Source of the DNA: Otatea glauca
Lineage: Eukaryota; Streptophyta; Magnoliopsida; Poales; Poaceae
DNA: 64,000 nt
Assembly (NCBI GenBank): GCA_036346275.1
Contig: CM070730.1
Coordinates: forward strand, 43,260,918-43,324,917
Reading direction: 5' to 3'
Under the pieces are notes generated by a model. That model was not told the origin of the DNA and did no database searches. It saw nothing but the letters and a program-made list of their open reading frames with translations. Positions 23,330 to 32,984 of this stretch are shown here, one piece after another. The position numbers and the translations under genes were made by a program. Position 1 is the stretch's first letter; each line of letters starts with the position of its first letter.

Positions 23330-23461
23330 ATGGGCTTCTCGCGCGCCGAGCAACTGCTCCGCCTAAAGGCGCGAGACCGAGAGGTTACGGACACGTTGTT
23401 GGGCGGCGTCTTTATGGCCCTTGACGCCGACAAGACAGGATTAAAAGCGGAGTGGTATTAG
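23330..23461 (+). pseudogene. Antisense coding-like tail fragment in E3
   Basis: The frame from ATG at 23330 reads MGFSRAEQLLRLKARDREV, then TDTLLGGVFMALDADKTGL, ending at TAG 23459-23461. The smooth amphipathic composition, unlike neighbouring frames, suggests the C-terminal exon of an antisense extra ORF. The frame extends upstream without a clear beginning. No known domain. Confidence 0.4.
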
Positions 23462-23549
23462 AAACAGGAGTTACCAGCCGGGCGCGACAGACGAGGGTGG
23501 TCGCGACGCTCGCTTGACGGGCGCCGCTGGCGGCGCTCGTTAAATCCTC

Positions 23550-23556
23550 TATAAAT
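23550..23556 (+). promoter_or_regulatory. Putative antisense promoter (TATA) in E3
   Basis: TATAAAT in CCTCTATAAATCGCCCG, about 130 bases upstream of an ATG at 23687 and pointing against gag-pol. A pyrimidine-rich leader with AAGAAGAGCACC follows. It is an inference from sequence pattern only. Confidence 0.4.
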
Positions 23557-23686
23557 CGCCCGTTGGGTGCTTTCGAGTGGTCACGTTTTCTTGCCCTTCG
23601 CTCTCGCCTCAAACAAGAAGAGCACCAGAGAGCTAAGGAAAGAAAACCCCACCTTTCTTTCTCACCTTCCGATCGTCTCCCGTGAA

Positions 23687-23858
23687 GATGTCGTGGCACG
23701 AGTGCTCGCGCCAAGATAGCCGGCGCGCGGCAGTGAAGAAGGGCTTCCTCATGCCGCAGACCTTCCTACCGAGGGTGCCGGCCGGGCAGCTGAACGGGCG
23801 CCGAAGGCAGCTCCCAGTCGTCGCCACGGCGACTGTGTGCTCGGAAGGAAGAAGGTAA
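23687..23858 (+). CDS. Short antisense ORF downstream of the TATA-like site
   Basis: 57 codons from ATG to TAA: MSWHECSRQDSRRAAVKKG, then FLMPQTFLPRVPAGQL and an Arg-rich end. It lies just beyond the end of E3 pol on the opposite strand, 131 bases after a TATA-like site. It could be the first exon or a truncated start of the antisense extra ORF; no domain is recognised. Short and unsupported by conservation, so weakly called. Confidence 0.3.
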
Positions 23859-23892
23859 AGAGCATGCTAGGAAGAGGAAAAGAGTTTAGGAT

Positions 23893-26800
23893 AGAATCGC
23901 CTTAACTTTTCAATGTTCCGGGCATTACGGAGGATGCGACCATCGGCGTCCTTGAGTCGGAAGGTGCGGTCGGAGAACTTCCACGACGGTGAAAGGACCC
24001 TCCTGTGGGGCGCCACTTGTGCTTATCTTTGGTTGTCCGACCGACGCAGAACCAAGTCGCCAATACCAAGGATCGATCCTCGAACTTGGCGGCCGTGGTA
24101 GCGCGCAGGCTTGTTGATATCCGCCGACCGCAGACGGCCACGCGCGCGCCTCGCCGGTGGTCGATGGCGTCTTGTTGCGGCGAGCCCCGAGCCTCATCGA
24201 AGGCTTGCAATCTCGGGAGCCGTATTCCGGTCGATGGGCAAAACGGCTTCGGCGCCAACACCATAAAGAAGGGTGTGAACCCGATCGCCGGTCGGCGTGG
24301 TCCGCACACTCAGAGGACGGAGGGCAGCTCGGTGCGCCAATACCGCGAAATGCTTGAGCCGATCAAGATCCGCGGCTTGAGTCCTTGAAGGATCATGCCG
24401 TTAGTGCGCTCGACGACCGTTAGTCCGCGGATGGGCTATGCGCCCAATCGACACGGATGTTGAAGTCGCCACGAACTCGAGAAATTCCTTCCCGTGAATC
24501 GTGTTCCGTTGTCGGTGATGATGGAGTTTGGGACTCCAAACCTAAAAACGATGTCGCGGAAGAAGATGGCGCTTGTACCGACGTGGCGCCACGACCGGCT
24601 TGGCCTCTATCCACTTGGTGAACTTATCTACCGCGACGAGCGGTGGGTGAAGCCCCGGCGCTTTCTGAAAGGTCGACCAAATCGAGTCCCAGCACGGCAA
24701 AAGGCCACGGATGGGGATCGTCTCAGAAGCTTAAATTTGGCAGATGTGTCCGCCGAGCAAAGAACGGCATCCTTCGCAGTGCGTCACGATATGCTCGGCG
24801 TCGACACGCGGTTGGCCGAGAGAAACCTTGTCGAAAGGCCTTTCCCACAAGAGATCGGGTGCTGCGTGGTGACCGCAGACTATTGTGTATGTCGCCCAAA
24901 GCACTGTTTTCCTTGGTCGGTCAAGATACATTTTGGTGGACCCGGAGGGACTCCTTTGTAGAGGTGCAGGCCGATCGGGACGAAGGACTTTGCTCACGGG
25001 CGAGGCGCCGGGCCTCGGTCGGGTCGGGAAGTGACCCGTCCGTCAAGCGGTCGATGTAGGGCCTCCTCGATCGGACTCAAGCGCTAGCACACCGCGGCGA
25101 TCCGACCAAGTCTACGCCCGATCGCGTCGGTCGGGCGACCGTTTGATTGGTCGGGTGGCCGCCACCGCCGAGTCCACCGACATGGGCGCAGGAGGTCGAG
25201 ACGAAGATCCCGGCGGGACGGGCTCTCTTGGAGGCAAGATTGGCAGTGATCGGCCTCGCCATTGTAGCGTCGGTAGCTATGGTGAAGCTCGAAACCCTTG
25301 AACCGCTCCTCGAGCCGGCGTACTTCTCGACAAGACGCGGCCATGCGGCGTCTCGGGGCCCGCAGCCTTCATGACTTGGTCGACGACAAGCTTGGAGTCC
25401 CGTGGACGAGCCGGCGAGCACCGAGGTCGGCGGCGATCCGGAGACCGTTGACGAGCCTCGTGCTCGGCAATGTTGTTGGTCGCGTCAAGAGCAACCTAAT
25501 GGCGACAGCTCGTGTTCGAGTGGGGAGATGATGGCGACTCCGCGCCGCGCCATTCTTGGTGTAAGACCCGTCGAAGTACATTGTCCAAGCTCGGGTCTTC
25601 GACCACCGGTGGTGCACGGCTTGGTCCCACTCGGCGAAGTCGGCGAGCTCGCGACTTGATCGCCGTCAGGGACGATATTATGCCATGGCCGCTAAGCTCG
25701 AGCGCCCATTTGGCTATCCTTCACGAGGCATCGCGATTGTGGATGATCTCGCCTAGTGGGGACGTGGTCACCACGGTGATGGCGTGTTGATCGAAGTAGT
25801 GAACGAGTTTCCTCTTTGCGATGAGCACCGCGTGAGAGTAACTTCGCACTGTGGGTACCGAGTCTTGGACTCGGAAAGTACCTCATCGATGAAGTAGACC
25901 GCCGCTGTACCTTGAGCTCACGGCCTTCTTCCGCCGCTCCACCACGAGGGCCGCACGGCGACTTGGGTAGTGGCGGCGATGTAGAGGAGCAGCGTTCACC
26001 GGTGCCGGGCGACCGGGGATCGAGGCGAGGACAGAAGGCCTTCAAGCGGGTGAGGGCCTCCGAGCCTCGGTGTCCAATCAAGCGGTCGGATTTCTTGAGC
26101 AGCACCAGAGCGGCATTCGCGTTCGCGAGGCGAGACACGAACGGCTCAAAGCCGCCAGCATCGGTCGACCTCTGGACCCCTTTGAGGTTGCCGGGCCCAT
26201 CCTTGCGATCGCCGAGATCTTCTCCGATTGGCCTCGATGCCTCGCTCGAGACGATGAAGCCTAAGAGCTTTCCTTTGGGGACCCGAAGACGCACTTCTCT
26301 GGGTTGAGCTTTATGCGAAACCGTCGAAGGTTCGCGAAAGTCTCTTCTAGGTCGGCGATAAGGTCGTCACCTTTACGGTCTTTACGACAATATCGCCGAC
26401 ATATGCCTCAACGTTGCGGCCGATCCGGTCATTGAAGCACGTTTGCATACATCGTTGGTATGTAGCGCCGCGTTCTTCAGCCGAAGGGCATTGTGACATA
26501 GCGAACGAGCCGAACGGAGTGATGAAGGAAGTCGCGGTGGTCGGACTCCTTTAGCGCAATCCGTGGTAGCCCGAGTAGGCATCCGAGAAGGAAAGAGACT
26601 CGCACCCGGTGGAGTCGATGACTTGGTCGATGCGAGGTAAGGGGAATGGGTCCTTGGGGCATGCTTTGTTGAGACTCGTATAGTCAACACACATTCTCCA
26701 TTGCCCGTTCTTCTTTTTTACAAGTACAGGGTTGGCTAGCCACTCAGGGTGGCGTACCTCTTTCTGAACCCCGCCGCCAAGAGTTTGGCGATCTCCTCCC

Positions 26801-26975
26801 CTATAACCCTGCGCCTTTCCTCGTCGAAGCGGCGCAGGCGTTGGGCGACCGGCTTTGAGCCTGGTCGGACGCTCAAGGAGTGCTCGGCGACCTCCTTTGG
26901 AATGCCCGGCATGTCGGAGGACCTCCATGCGAAGACATCTTTGTTAGTGCGGAGGAAGTCGACGAGCGCGCTTTC
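23893..26975 (-). pseudogene. E3 pol: RT, RNase H, second RNase H, integrase (frameshifted)
   Basis: On the minus strand: RT with NPVLVKKKNGQWRMCVDYTS and ACPKDPFPLPRID (26750-26590); the catalytic box at 26392-26403 reads YVGD where YVDD is expected, so a catalytic Asp is replaced by Gly. A plant-type extra RNase H with MYFDGSYTKNG lies near 25575. Integrase core has AVDKFTKWIEAKPV (about 24640-24590) and the IITDNGT region (about 24520). The C-terminus has DADGRILRNARNIEKL and ends near 23893. Repeated frameshifts break every domain. Confidence 0.85.
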
Positions 26976-28796
26976 CTATTTGGCGGGGAGCGTGGCTCCG
27001 ACCCGCACGGTCTTGGTCGGATCACAGGGATCGACCGTGACCTCCTTCGTGTCCTCGGCGGATTTGAAGGATCCCGCCCCTGATTTGCTGGATTCAGGGA
27101 CGGACTCGGCGGCTTCCTTCCGAGCTTGTTGAGTTCGCGAGGCAACGACCGCCGAGGCGAGCTCGCAGCTGCCGCGCTCGCAGTTGAAGGCAAGCTGGAA
27201 GGACGATGCCGCGGTGATGACTCCATGCGGTCCGGGCATCTTCAGCTTGAGGTAGGCGTAGCTGGGGATCGCCATGAACTTGGCGTAGCATGGCCTCCCC
27301 AGGATGGCGTGGTAGGCGCCGGGGAAATCCACGACCTCGAAGGTGAGGGTCTCGGTGCGGAAGTTTCCCGGCTCCCCGAAGGTGACGGGCAGGTCGACCT
27401 GCCCGAGCGGATGGGCTTGCTGGCCCGGGATGACGCCATGGAAAGGTGCCTTGCTTGGCCGGAGGCTTGAGCGCGGGACCCCCATAGCGTCGAACGTCTC
27501 AACGTAGAGGATGTTAAGGCCGCTGCCCCCGTCCATCAGCACCTTCGTGAGGCGCTTCGTTCCGACGACGGGGCTGACCACCAGCGGGTACCTTCCCGGC
27601 TGTGGGACGCGATCGGGGTGATCGGTCCGATCAAAGGTGATCGGGAACTCCGACCACCGAAGATATTGGGGGACACCCGGCGCGACGGTGTGGACCTCGC
27701 GGTAAGCGAGCTTGAGTCGACGCTTGTCGGCGTAGCAAGCTGGTCCTCCGAAGATCATGAGGCAGCCGTCGGGCTCGGGGAACTCGTCGTCTGCCTTCTT
27801 CTCCGCCGTTCGCGGGGCCGCGGCGGGCTTCTTTCCTTTGCTCCGCAGCGTGGTGGGGACGCTAGAGAGATAGCGCCTCAGGACTTCGCAGTCCCGGTAC
27901 TTGTGCTTGACGGAGAACCCATGGTTCGGGCATGGGCCGTCCATCAATTTCTCGAAGTGGTCGGGGGCGACGGTCGGCCGCGCGCCGCTTTTGGCGGCGA
28001 TCGACCGTGGCGACCACTTGGGTCTCACGGACCGCTTCCGTGCCGCTTCCGCTTGTCGGGCGGTCGGGAGGAGACCCGTTTGGGCCGGGCTCTGCTGGGC
28101 CTTTCCTCCTTCAAAAATAGCCCCTACGGCCTCCTCGCGAGGCGTGGTTGGTGGCGATGTCGAGAGTTCCTTGGTGGTCACGGGCTTGCGGCCCGGCTTG
28201 TGCACCAAGGCCTTGCAGGAGGTGCCGTAGATGAAGGCTCCCACGACATCGGCGTCGGAGATGTCGGGGAGCTCGTTGCACTGGCGGGAAAACCGCCGGA
28301 TGTAGTCCCGGAGGGTTTCCCCTGGCTGCTGTTTGCAGCCCTTCAGGTCCCAGGAGTTTCCAGGGCGCTTGTAAGTGCCCTGGAAGTTACCGACGAAGAG
28401 ATTCTTCAAGTCAGCCCAGTTCCTGACAGTTTTTGGCGGCAGGTACTCGAGCCAGGCTCGAGCCGAGTCCGCGAGGTAGATGGGGAGGTACTGGATGATG
28501 AAGAGATCATCTGTCGCTCCCCCAGCCCGGCATGCGAGCCGGTAATCTTCGAGCCAGACACCTGGGTTGGTGGCCCCGGTGTACTTGGCAATGTTGGTAG
28601 GCGCCCGGAATCGGGCGGGGAAATCCGCCTGGCGGATCCCTTGGCAAAAAGCCCGTGGTCCGGGACCATCAGGGCTCGGGCTGCGGTAGTGGCGCTCACC
28701 ATCCGCAACACGTGAGTGGGCGGCGTCCTCCGCCATCTTTCTTCGCGCCTCGAGGGTGGCGCGGATGTCGTAGGCATTACCGAGGCGCTGGCGCAC
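26976..28796 (-). CDS. E3 gag-protease ORF (606 codons open)
   Basis: Uninterrupted frame with a Tat-type gag: KYTGATNPGVWLEDYRLAC, ARAWLEYLPPKTVRNWADLK and GETLRDYIRRFSRQCNELP (capsid region), a knuckle-like CPNHGFSVKHKYRDC, LMIFGGPACYADKRRLKL, then the aspartic protease site KVLMDGGSGLNILY near 27500-27540. The nominal start is GTG in open sequence; similarity continues upstream (ASRTPVRQRLGNAYD), so the true gag N-terminus lies beyond and is broken. Gag would package element RNA and protease would process the polyprotein. It is the best preserved part of E3, while the adjoining pol is wrecked. Confidence 0.85.
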   Translation of the reverse strand: MRQRLGNAYDIRATLEARRKMAEDAAHSRVADGERHYRSPSPDGPGPRAFCQGIRQADFPARFRAPTNIAKYTGATNPGVWLEDYRLACRAGGATDDLFIIQYLPIYLADSARAWLEYLPPKTVRNWADLKNLFVGNFQGTYKRPGNSWDLKGCKQQPGETLRDYIRRFSRQCNELPDISDADVVGAFIYGTSCKALVHKPGRKPVTTKELSTSPPTTPREEAVGAIFEGGKAQQSPAQTGLLPTARQAEAARKRSVRPKWSPRSIAAKSGARPTVAPDHFEKLMDGPCPNHGFSVKHKYRDCEVLRRYLSSVPTTLRSKGKKPAAAPRTAEKKADDEFPEPDGCLMIFGGPACYADKRRLKLAYREVHTVAPGVPQYLRWSEFPITFDRTDHPDRVPQPGRYPLVVSPVVGTKRLTKVLMDGGSGLNILYVETFDAMGVPRSSLRPSKAPFHGVIPGQQAHPLGQVDLPVTFGEPGNFRTETLTFEVVDFPGAYHAILGRPCYAKFMAIPSYAYLKLKMPGPHGVITAASSFQLAFNCERGSCELASAVVASRTQQARKEAAESVPESSKSGAGSFKSAEDTKEVTVDPCDPTKTVRVGATLPAK

Positions 28797-29701
28797 CGGG
28801 GTACGTGAGGCCTGGGGTGGTGCGGTCTTGGCCGCACCCAGCCGGCTCCGCGCGGCGGTACGGGCCCGGTGGCCGGAAGTAGCGCCGGTGTGGTAGGAGC
28901 CGAGGCTGCATGTCTTGACGGCACGCGCTCCACCAGCCCGAAGGTTACGTAGGTAGCTCGCCTCCGGGTTTGCGGGCTCGGAAGGCCTCGAGCAAGATTG
29001 CGGCCGCGACCACGTTTTGGCTCGCGTGAGGAAAAAGCGGGGGGCGCGGATTTCGCCCCACCTTGTGGTGCTCTTGGCGCGCGCGCGCGCTGCGTCGCAA
29101 AGACTTGCGCGGGCTCGGGCTCGTCCTGCTCCAGGTCGGCCTGGAGCCGGTCGAGCTCAGCCCTTCGCTCCTCCAGCTCTCCGCGTTGCCGTTGGAGCTC
29201 GGTAGCGAGCTGGCGCTCGAAGCGCTGGGCCAAGGCTGGTATTCCCCCCGTGCCTCGGTCGCGCGGACGGGGACCGCCGTAGCCGCGGTGGCTACGACCA
29301 AATCGGCTGTGCCCGCCACGTTGCACTCGCGAGAGTGCCGCCTGCGGGCGGGATACTCCGCGTCGGAGCTGGAGCCGTGGCTGGAAGAGTCTTCCAGCAA
29401 CTCGTGGACGGAGGTTGGCATGTAGCCAGCCATCGCCACCAGTCGCGAGCCTACGGGGGGTGACATGGTCACCCGCCGCCTCGGAGTTTCGCCGACCGCG
29501 GCGAGCACTCCTCGGGTTCGGCCGGGGCTGCAGGGCGCTAAGCCGGAGCTTAGCGGTCGCCGGAGAGGACGCCCAAGCTCTCGTGGCGCTGTCTTCCGAG
29601 GCAGCGGGGACAGCGTGAGCCCTCCGTCGGGTGACGGCGGTCGAGGAGCCAAGCGGATCCGGTTCCCGGCCGATCATGCCGTCGCGATGGGTGGATGCCA
29701 T
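28797..29701 (-). pseudogene. E3 gag N-terminal region (frameshifted)
   Basis: Minus-strand ATG at 29699-29701, close to the primer site, starts MASTHRDGMIGREPDPLGSS. Alternating frames continue with Arg/Ala-rich and coiled-coil-like sequence (LATELQRQRGELEERRAEL near 29210-29150). Frame changes separate this from the 606-codon ORF. By position and orientation it is the gag N-terminus. Confidence 0.6.
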
Positions 29702-29742
29702 CGGGAGATAAACGGAATCCGAGATGGTGATGAAGGCGAAGG

Positions 29743-29760
29743 CCCCTACCGGCGCGCCAA
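29743..29760 (-). other. E3 primer binding site
   Basis: The minus strand reads TTGGCGCGCCGGTAGGGG directly after the LTR. This is a TGG-starting site of the type used by Tat elements, different from the tRNA-Met site of E1 and E2. I did not assign the exact tRNA. Confidence 0.65.
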
Positions 29761-29761
29761 C

Positions 29762-30613
29762 CGCCGGCGTTTTGGAGCGCGCAAGCAAGTAAAATTGTAA
29801 GTCTAGGGGTCGCGTTCCACTCCTGAATGGTTAGACTCGTGAGTCCAAGATGTATCTTGGTTCGGTGAAGGTCCCTACTCCGATTCGTGTGTGGTGGTGT
29901 TGTATTACTCTTGGTACAGATGACTGCACAAAGTTTTTAAAACCAAAAAGCCCATTGCCTAACCGAAAGAAGTTTGATACGGTTTCCTCCTTTCTTGTTC
30001 TTGCTCGTTGCCCCTCACGATCGTTCACCTGCCTCCTTTTATCTGTAGGAAGGCGGGTTACATCGAGTTAGGAGGAAGCGAGGCGACCTCGCTAGGAGCT
30101 CCGGTCCTTCGTCCTGTGGACTGGTCGCCATCCGTCTTGCCCATGCTGGGTTGGTAGCCTTGGTGGTCAGGGAGGTTAGGTATTTCCCGGGAAGTAGCGT
30201 ACTTGCCCTCTGTGGTCCTTGCGAATGCTGACGTCGAGATGCGTGGCGTTGGTGCTTTGCCTCGGGAGGAGCGTGCGCTCGTCTTTATCGTGATCGTTGA
30301 TGAAATTTGGAAGCTTTGTCTTCTGATCACCGATCTTCTTGGGAAGGAGCTACCGCCTTGTATAGTCGCTCCGATTGACCTTATTCGAGGGTGCGTGGCG
30401 GTAGGCGGTGAGGACGACACGCGCACTCGGCGCTTGTCACCTTGGTTGGGTTGGAGTCGGAGATCCCGCCCGCCAAGATGGGGTCGAGCGCTATGCGTCG
30501 GATTCGCTTCCTGGCGGTCGGGAGCGGATGCCTTGCGCGGTCTCGCAGGCGATTCGGTCGGCGGCGGGCCGTGGCGCGGCCTGTTGGGGTATCCTTTTTA
30601 TTAGTATTCGTCA
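29762..30613 (-). repeat. E3 5' LTR
   Basis: An 852-bp copy of 19186-20046. Its outer end is TCGTCA followed by the target duplication. The inner TGT has decayed to CGC. Many single-base deletions relative to the other copy. Confidence 0.88.
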
Positions 30614-30618
30614 GAAAT
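30614..30618. repeat. Target site duplication of E3 (right)
   Basis: GAAAT after TCGTCA, an exact match to 19181-19185. Confidence 0.88.
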
Positions 30619-30645
30619 AGAAAAAAATAAAAGCCCGTAACTCTT

Positions 30646-30953
30646 CAACATTATAGAGTTATATAGATTGTACTGATATCGGTCTATTTCGGTCTTTAAA
30701 CCGATACAAAGTAGTCTTATACATTATATTGGTTTCGATATCAATCGGATCGACTCGATACCGGTTTTACTAACTTCGATATCGGTGCCTGTACTTCTCC
30801 AACATTACAGAGTTATATAGATTGTACTGATGTCGGTCTATTTTGACCATTAAACCAATATAAAATAGCTTTATATACTATATTGGTTTCGATATCAATC
30901 GGACCGACTTGATACCGGTCAATACTGATTTTACCGACTTCGATATCGATCAA
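30646..30953. repeat. 154-bp tandem duplication rich in CGGT/ACCG words
   Basis: AGAGTTATATAGATTGTACT occurs in both units, whose anchors lie at 30646 and 30800. Both continue through ATTGGTTTCGATATCAATCG and end with GACTTCGATATCG or a variant. Many short mirrored words (ATATCGGT, ACCGATA) occur inside. Origin unknown. Confidence 0.8.
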
Positions 30954-30959
30954 TGCCAG

Positions 30960-31440
30960 TCATACTGGAGGAATTGATAATATGATCTATTGAAGTATGT
31001 GTTATATTTGATAGTACTATTATGTATTTGAGTAATATTATAAGGAAATTTAGTGTATATATAATTAAGCATATGTATACTTATAAATATATATTATTAT
31101 ATTAAATTCGAAACAGTATATCAGTATAGACTAATATAGAAATATATCATTAGAAGAGCCAAATCAGTATAGTCTCCGATACCATATTGATAAGTGTGAT
31201 GAGTGGTAACATTTTATCTTCCGGTAGCTAGCAATTTTCATTTGGCCCAGTCCCTTAATTTATCTTTCGGCTCCCCTGGTAAAAATTTCGTGCTCGGCCC
31301 CTACTTGCCAGTGGATCGTCGTTTGATCCTAATACTAGGAAAAGTATTTCTTCCGACAAATCTAACAATATCATTTTAATACGAGCAATCTGTATATTTA
31401 CAAAAACATAATTAGTGAGAGATAAGTATTTTCTTTGTTT
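30960..31440. other. AT-rich upstream region of the ARGOS-like gene
   Basis: No gene seen. AT-rich to about 31200, then a short mixed stretch. The open frames on the minus strand here (31255-31601) show no motif and overlap the promoter. Confidence 0.35.
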
Positions 31441-31446
31441 CTTAAC

Positions 31447-31452
31447 CACGTG
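31447..31452 (+). promoter_or_regulatory. G-box (CACGTG) upstream of the ARGOS-like gene
   Basis: CACGTG inside CCACGTGG, about 130 bases upstream of the TATA box. G-boxes bind bZIP and bHLH factors and are common in hormone- and light-responsive plant promoters. The role here is inferred. Confidence 0.45.
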
Positions 31453-31579
31453 GAGTGCGCCGCTGGCCAAGTGTGCACTGTGCACACAGGAGTAAGACAA
31501 GTGACAATTGTGCCACGCACCCTTGAAGTACGAGTTCTTCCCCGTAGCCAAGCACAGGAGTGGTGTGGAGCTCCGCTCA

Positions 31580-31587
31580 TATATAAA
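31580..31587 (+). promoter_or_regulatory. TATA box of the ARGOS-like gene
   Basis: TATATAAA in CGCTCATATATAAATGG, 127 bases before the ATG. This allows a 5' leader of about 100 bases. Confidence 0.6.
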
Positions 31588-31713
31588 TGGAATCGCATCA
31601 AAAACTTACTTGCAAGATCAGCACAGCAATATCTTCCTCGCTTCCAGTTCCATTCGATCCAATCCAGTAGGAATCGCGTCCGGTGGAATCACCGAGCCAT
31701 TGCTGGGATTTAG

Positions 31714-32091
31714 ATGCGAGGCGCCATCTTGCTCCAGCACGAGCACGACGTCATGGTTGGCCACGTCGATTCCAACAGGAGCGCCGCCGCGAGAGGGCCG
31801 TCGGGGTTCCCGGTTCCGGTGACCGTCAACCGGCGCGCGGCGATGGAGACGGCGGCGGGGAGCGGCAAGGGCGGTAATGGAGGAGGTGGTGGGTACTTCG
31901 GGACGGAGGCGGCGGCGTTGCTGGTGCTGGTGACGGTGACGCTGCTGGTGTTGCCCCTGCTGCTGCCCCAGCTGCCGCCGCCGCCGCCGCTCTTCCTGCT
32001 CGTGCCCGTCGCCATCTTCGCCGTGCTGCTCCTGCTCGTGCTCGTCCCCTCCGATGCTAAGGGCCTGGGCGTCGCCTCCTCGTACCTGTAA
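31714..32091 (+). CDS. ARGOS: ARGOS / ORGAN SIZE RELATED family protein
   Basis: 125-codon intronless ORF. After a variable basic N-terminus and a glycine run (KGGNGGGGGYFGTE), the C-terminal half is the family signature: a hydrophobic segment LLVLVTVTLLVLPLLLP, then QLPPPPPLFLLVPVAIFAVL and LLLVLVPSD, i.e. two predicted membrane helices joined by a proline-rich turn (about residues 66-114). Family members are short ER/membrane proteins that promote organ growth and damp ethylene signalling; length is close to Arabidopsis ARGOS. The first ATG was chosen because it follows a TATA box by a normal leader length and gives family-typical size. The gene lies between E3 and a Stowaway MITE, with no other host gene in view. 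Which grass paralogue it is cannot be told. Confidence 0.85.
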   Translation: MRGAILLQHEHDVMVGHVDSNRSAAARGPSGFPVPVTVNRRAAMETAAGSGKGGNGGGGGYFGTEAAALLVLVTVTLLVLPLLLPQLPPPPPLFLLVPVAIFAVLLLLVLVPSDAKGLGVASSYL

Positions 32092-32226
32092 ATGCCATTA
32101 TATCCATTGTGTAAATGTAATTAGCCAGCGCGGATGTGGTACTGTTCTTTTCTTTTCTTTTTCGAGACTGATTAATGCAGAAGATTTTGCCACTCGGACT
32201 AATTACTGCAGATTTCTCTGTTCCTT

Positions 32227-32247
32227 CTCTCTCTCTCTCTCTCTCTC
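32227..32247. repeat. (CT)n microsatellite
   Basis: A 21-base CT run about 135 bases after the ARGOS-like stop codon, probably in or near the 3' untranslated region. Confidence 0.9.
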
Positions 32248-32595
32248 GTGTTTGTGTTTGATTCTTTGTTTTAATTCGATCCGGATGGATGGTCTGTTCA
32301 TCTTCAACCGCTACGGCGGCGACTGGAATCTATCTCCCAATTGCCGTCGAAAACTGCGAGCGAAATTTGTTGGAATCTTGCTGCGAATTCAGATATAGAT
32401 TGCGTTTCGTTGGATCGGGAATTCGTGGGCATCTTCCCAATCCCCCAGCACTACGGTGTAGCGTTCCGGCGAGCGCTCTGTAATGACCGCCATCCGCAGC
32501 TCTAAAATTGAAATGAGTTTATTTTAAGTGAAAAACTTTAATGAGTCTAGCTCGAATTTAAAATAATTACCTAAATGATAAATAAAATAATTTAA

Positions 32596-32862
32596 TACTC
32601 CCTCCGATGATAAATATAAAATCTATAGTTTGAATGGTCTTGTTGAAAAATATAAGACGTGCATGTAGATTTAATGAGTCTGTCCACTTATACCCCTATT
32701 TATTCTCTCTCAACCATATGAATTTTTTCATTATATCTCATCTTCCAAAACAACTAAGAGGGATATATAAGTCATTTCCTCTTATGCCTTTCTCAATTTC
32801 ACCACAACCTTAATCCTTGTGTAAAGTCAAAATACGTTTTATATTTATCAACGGAGGGAGTA
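32596..32862. mobile_element. Stowaway-type (Tc1/mariner) MITE
   Basis: A 263-bp element at 32598-32860 starting CTCCCTCCGATGATAAATAT and ending TATTTATCAACGGAGGGAG, flanked by TA on both sides (32596-32597 and 32861-32862). The CTCCCTCC terminal repeat and TA duplication define grass Stowaway MITEs. It lies downstream of the ARGOS-like gene. Confidence 0.88.
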
Positions 32863-32984
32863 TTGAGTTATATTCATATCGGAAGAAGCTCCATAGATCG
32901 ATAGCCAGCCCTAAGCCCTATCCGCAGCTCAACTCTCCGGTTCCAAATTTTGTTTTCGGTTTACATCTCGCTCCCATTCAAAAT

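Larger units (their letters stand above)
19186..30613 (-). mobile_element. E3: complete Tat/Retand-type Ty3/gypsy element
   Basis: An 11,428-bp minus-strand element with about 0.85-kb LTRs and exact GAAAT target duplications. Reading on the minus strand: 5' LTR, TGGCGCGCC-type primer site, gag-protease, RT, an extra plant-type RNase H with MYFDGSYTKNG, integrase, then a long 3' untranslated region with antisense coding-like blocks and a tandem-repeat array, a polypurine tract and the 3' LTR. A second RNase H, antisense extra ORFs and 3' UTR tandem repeats are known traits of the Tat lineage (Retand, Ogre, RIRE2, Grande). Pol is heavily frameshifted, so it is not autonomous. Confidence 0.9.

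Noticed and set aside
27618..28715. 365-codon plus-strand ORF
   Set aside because: Exact antisense shadow of the E3 gag-protease frame, which has clear family motifs.
31710..32015. Minus-strand 101-codon ORF over the ARGOS-like gene
   Set aside because: Shadow of the conserved plus-strand gene, without motifs.
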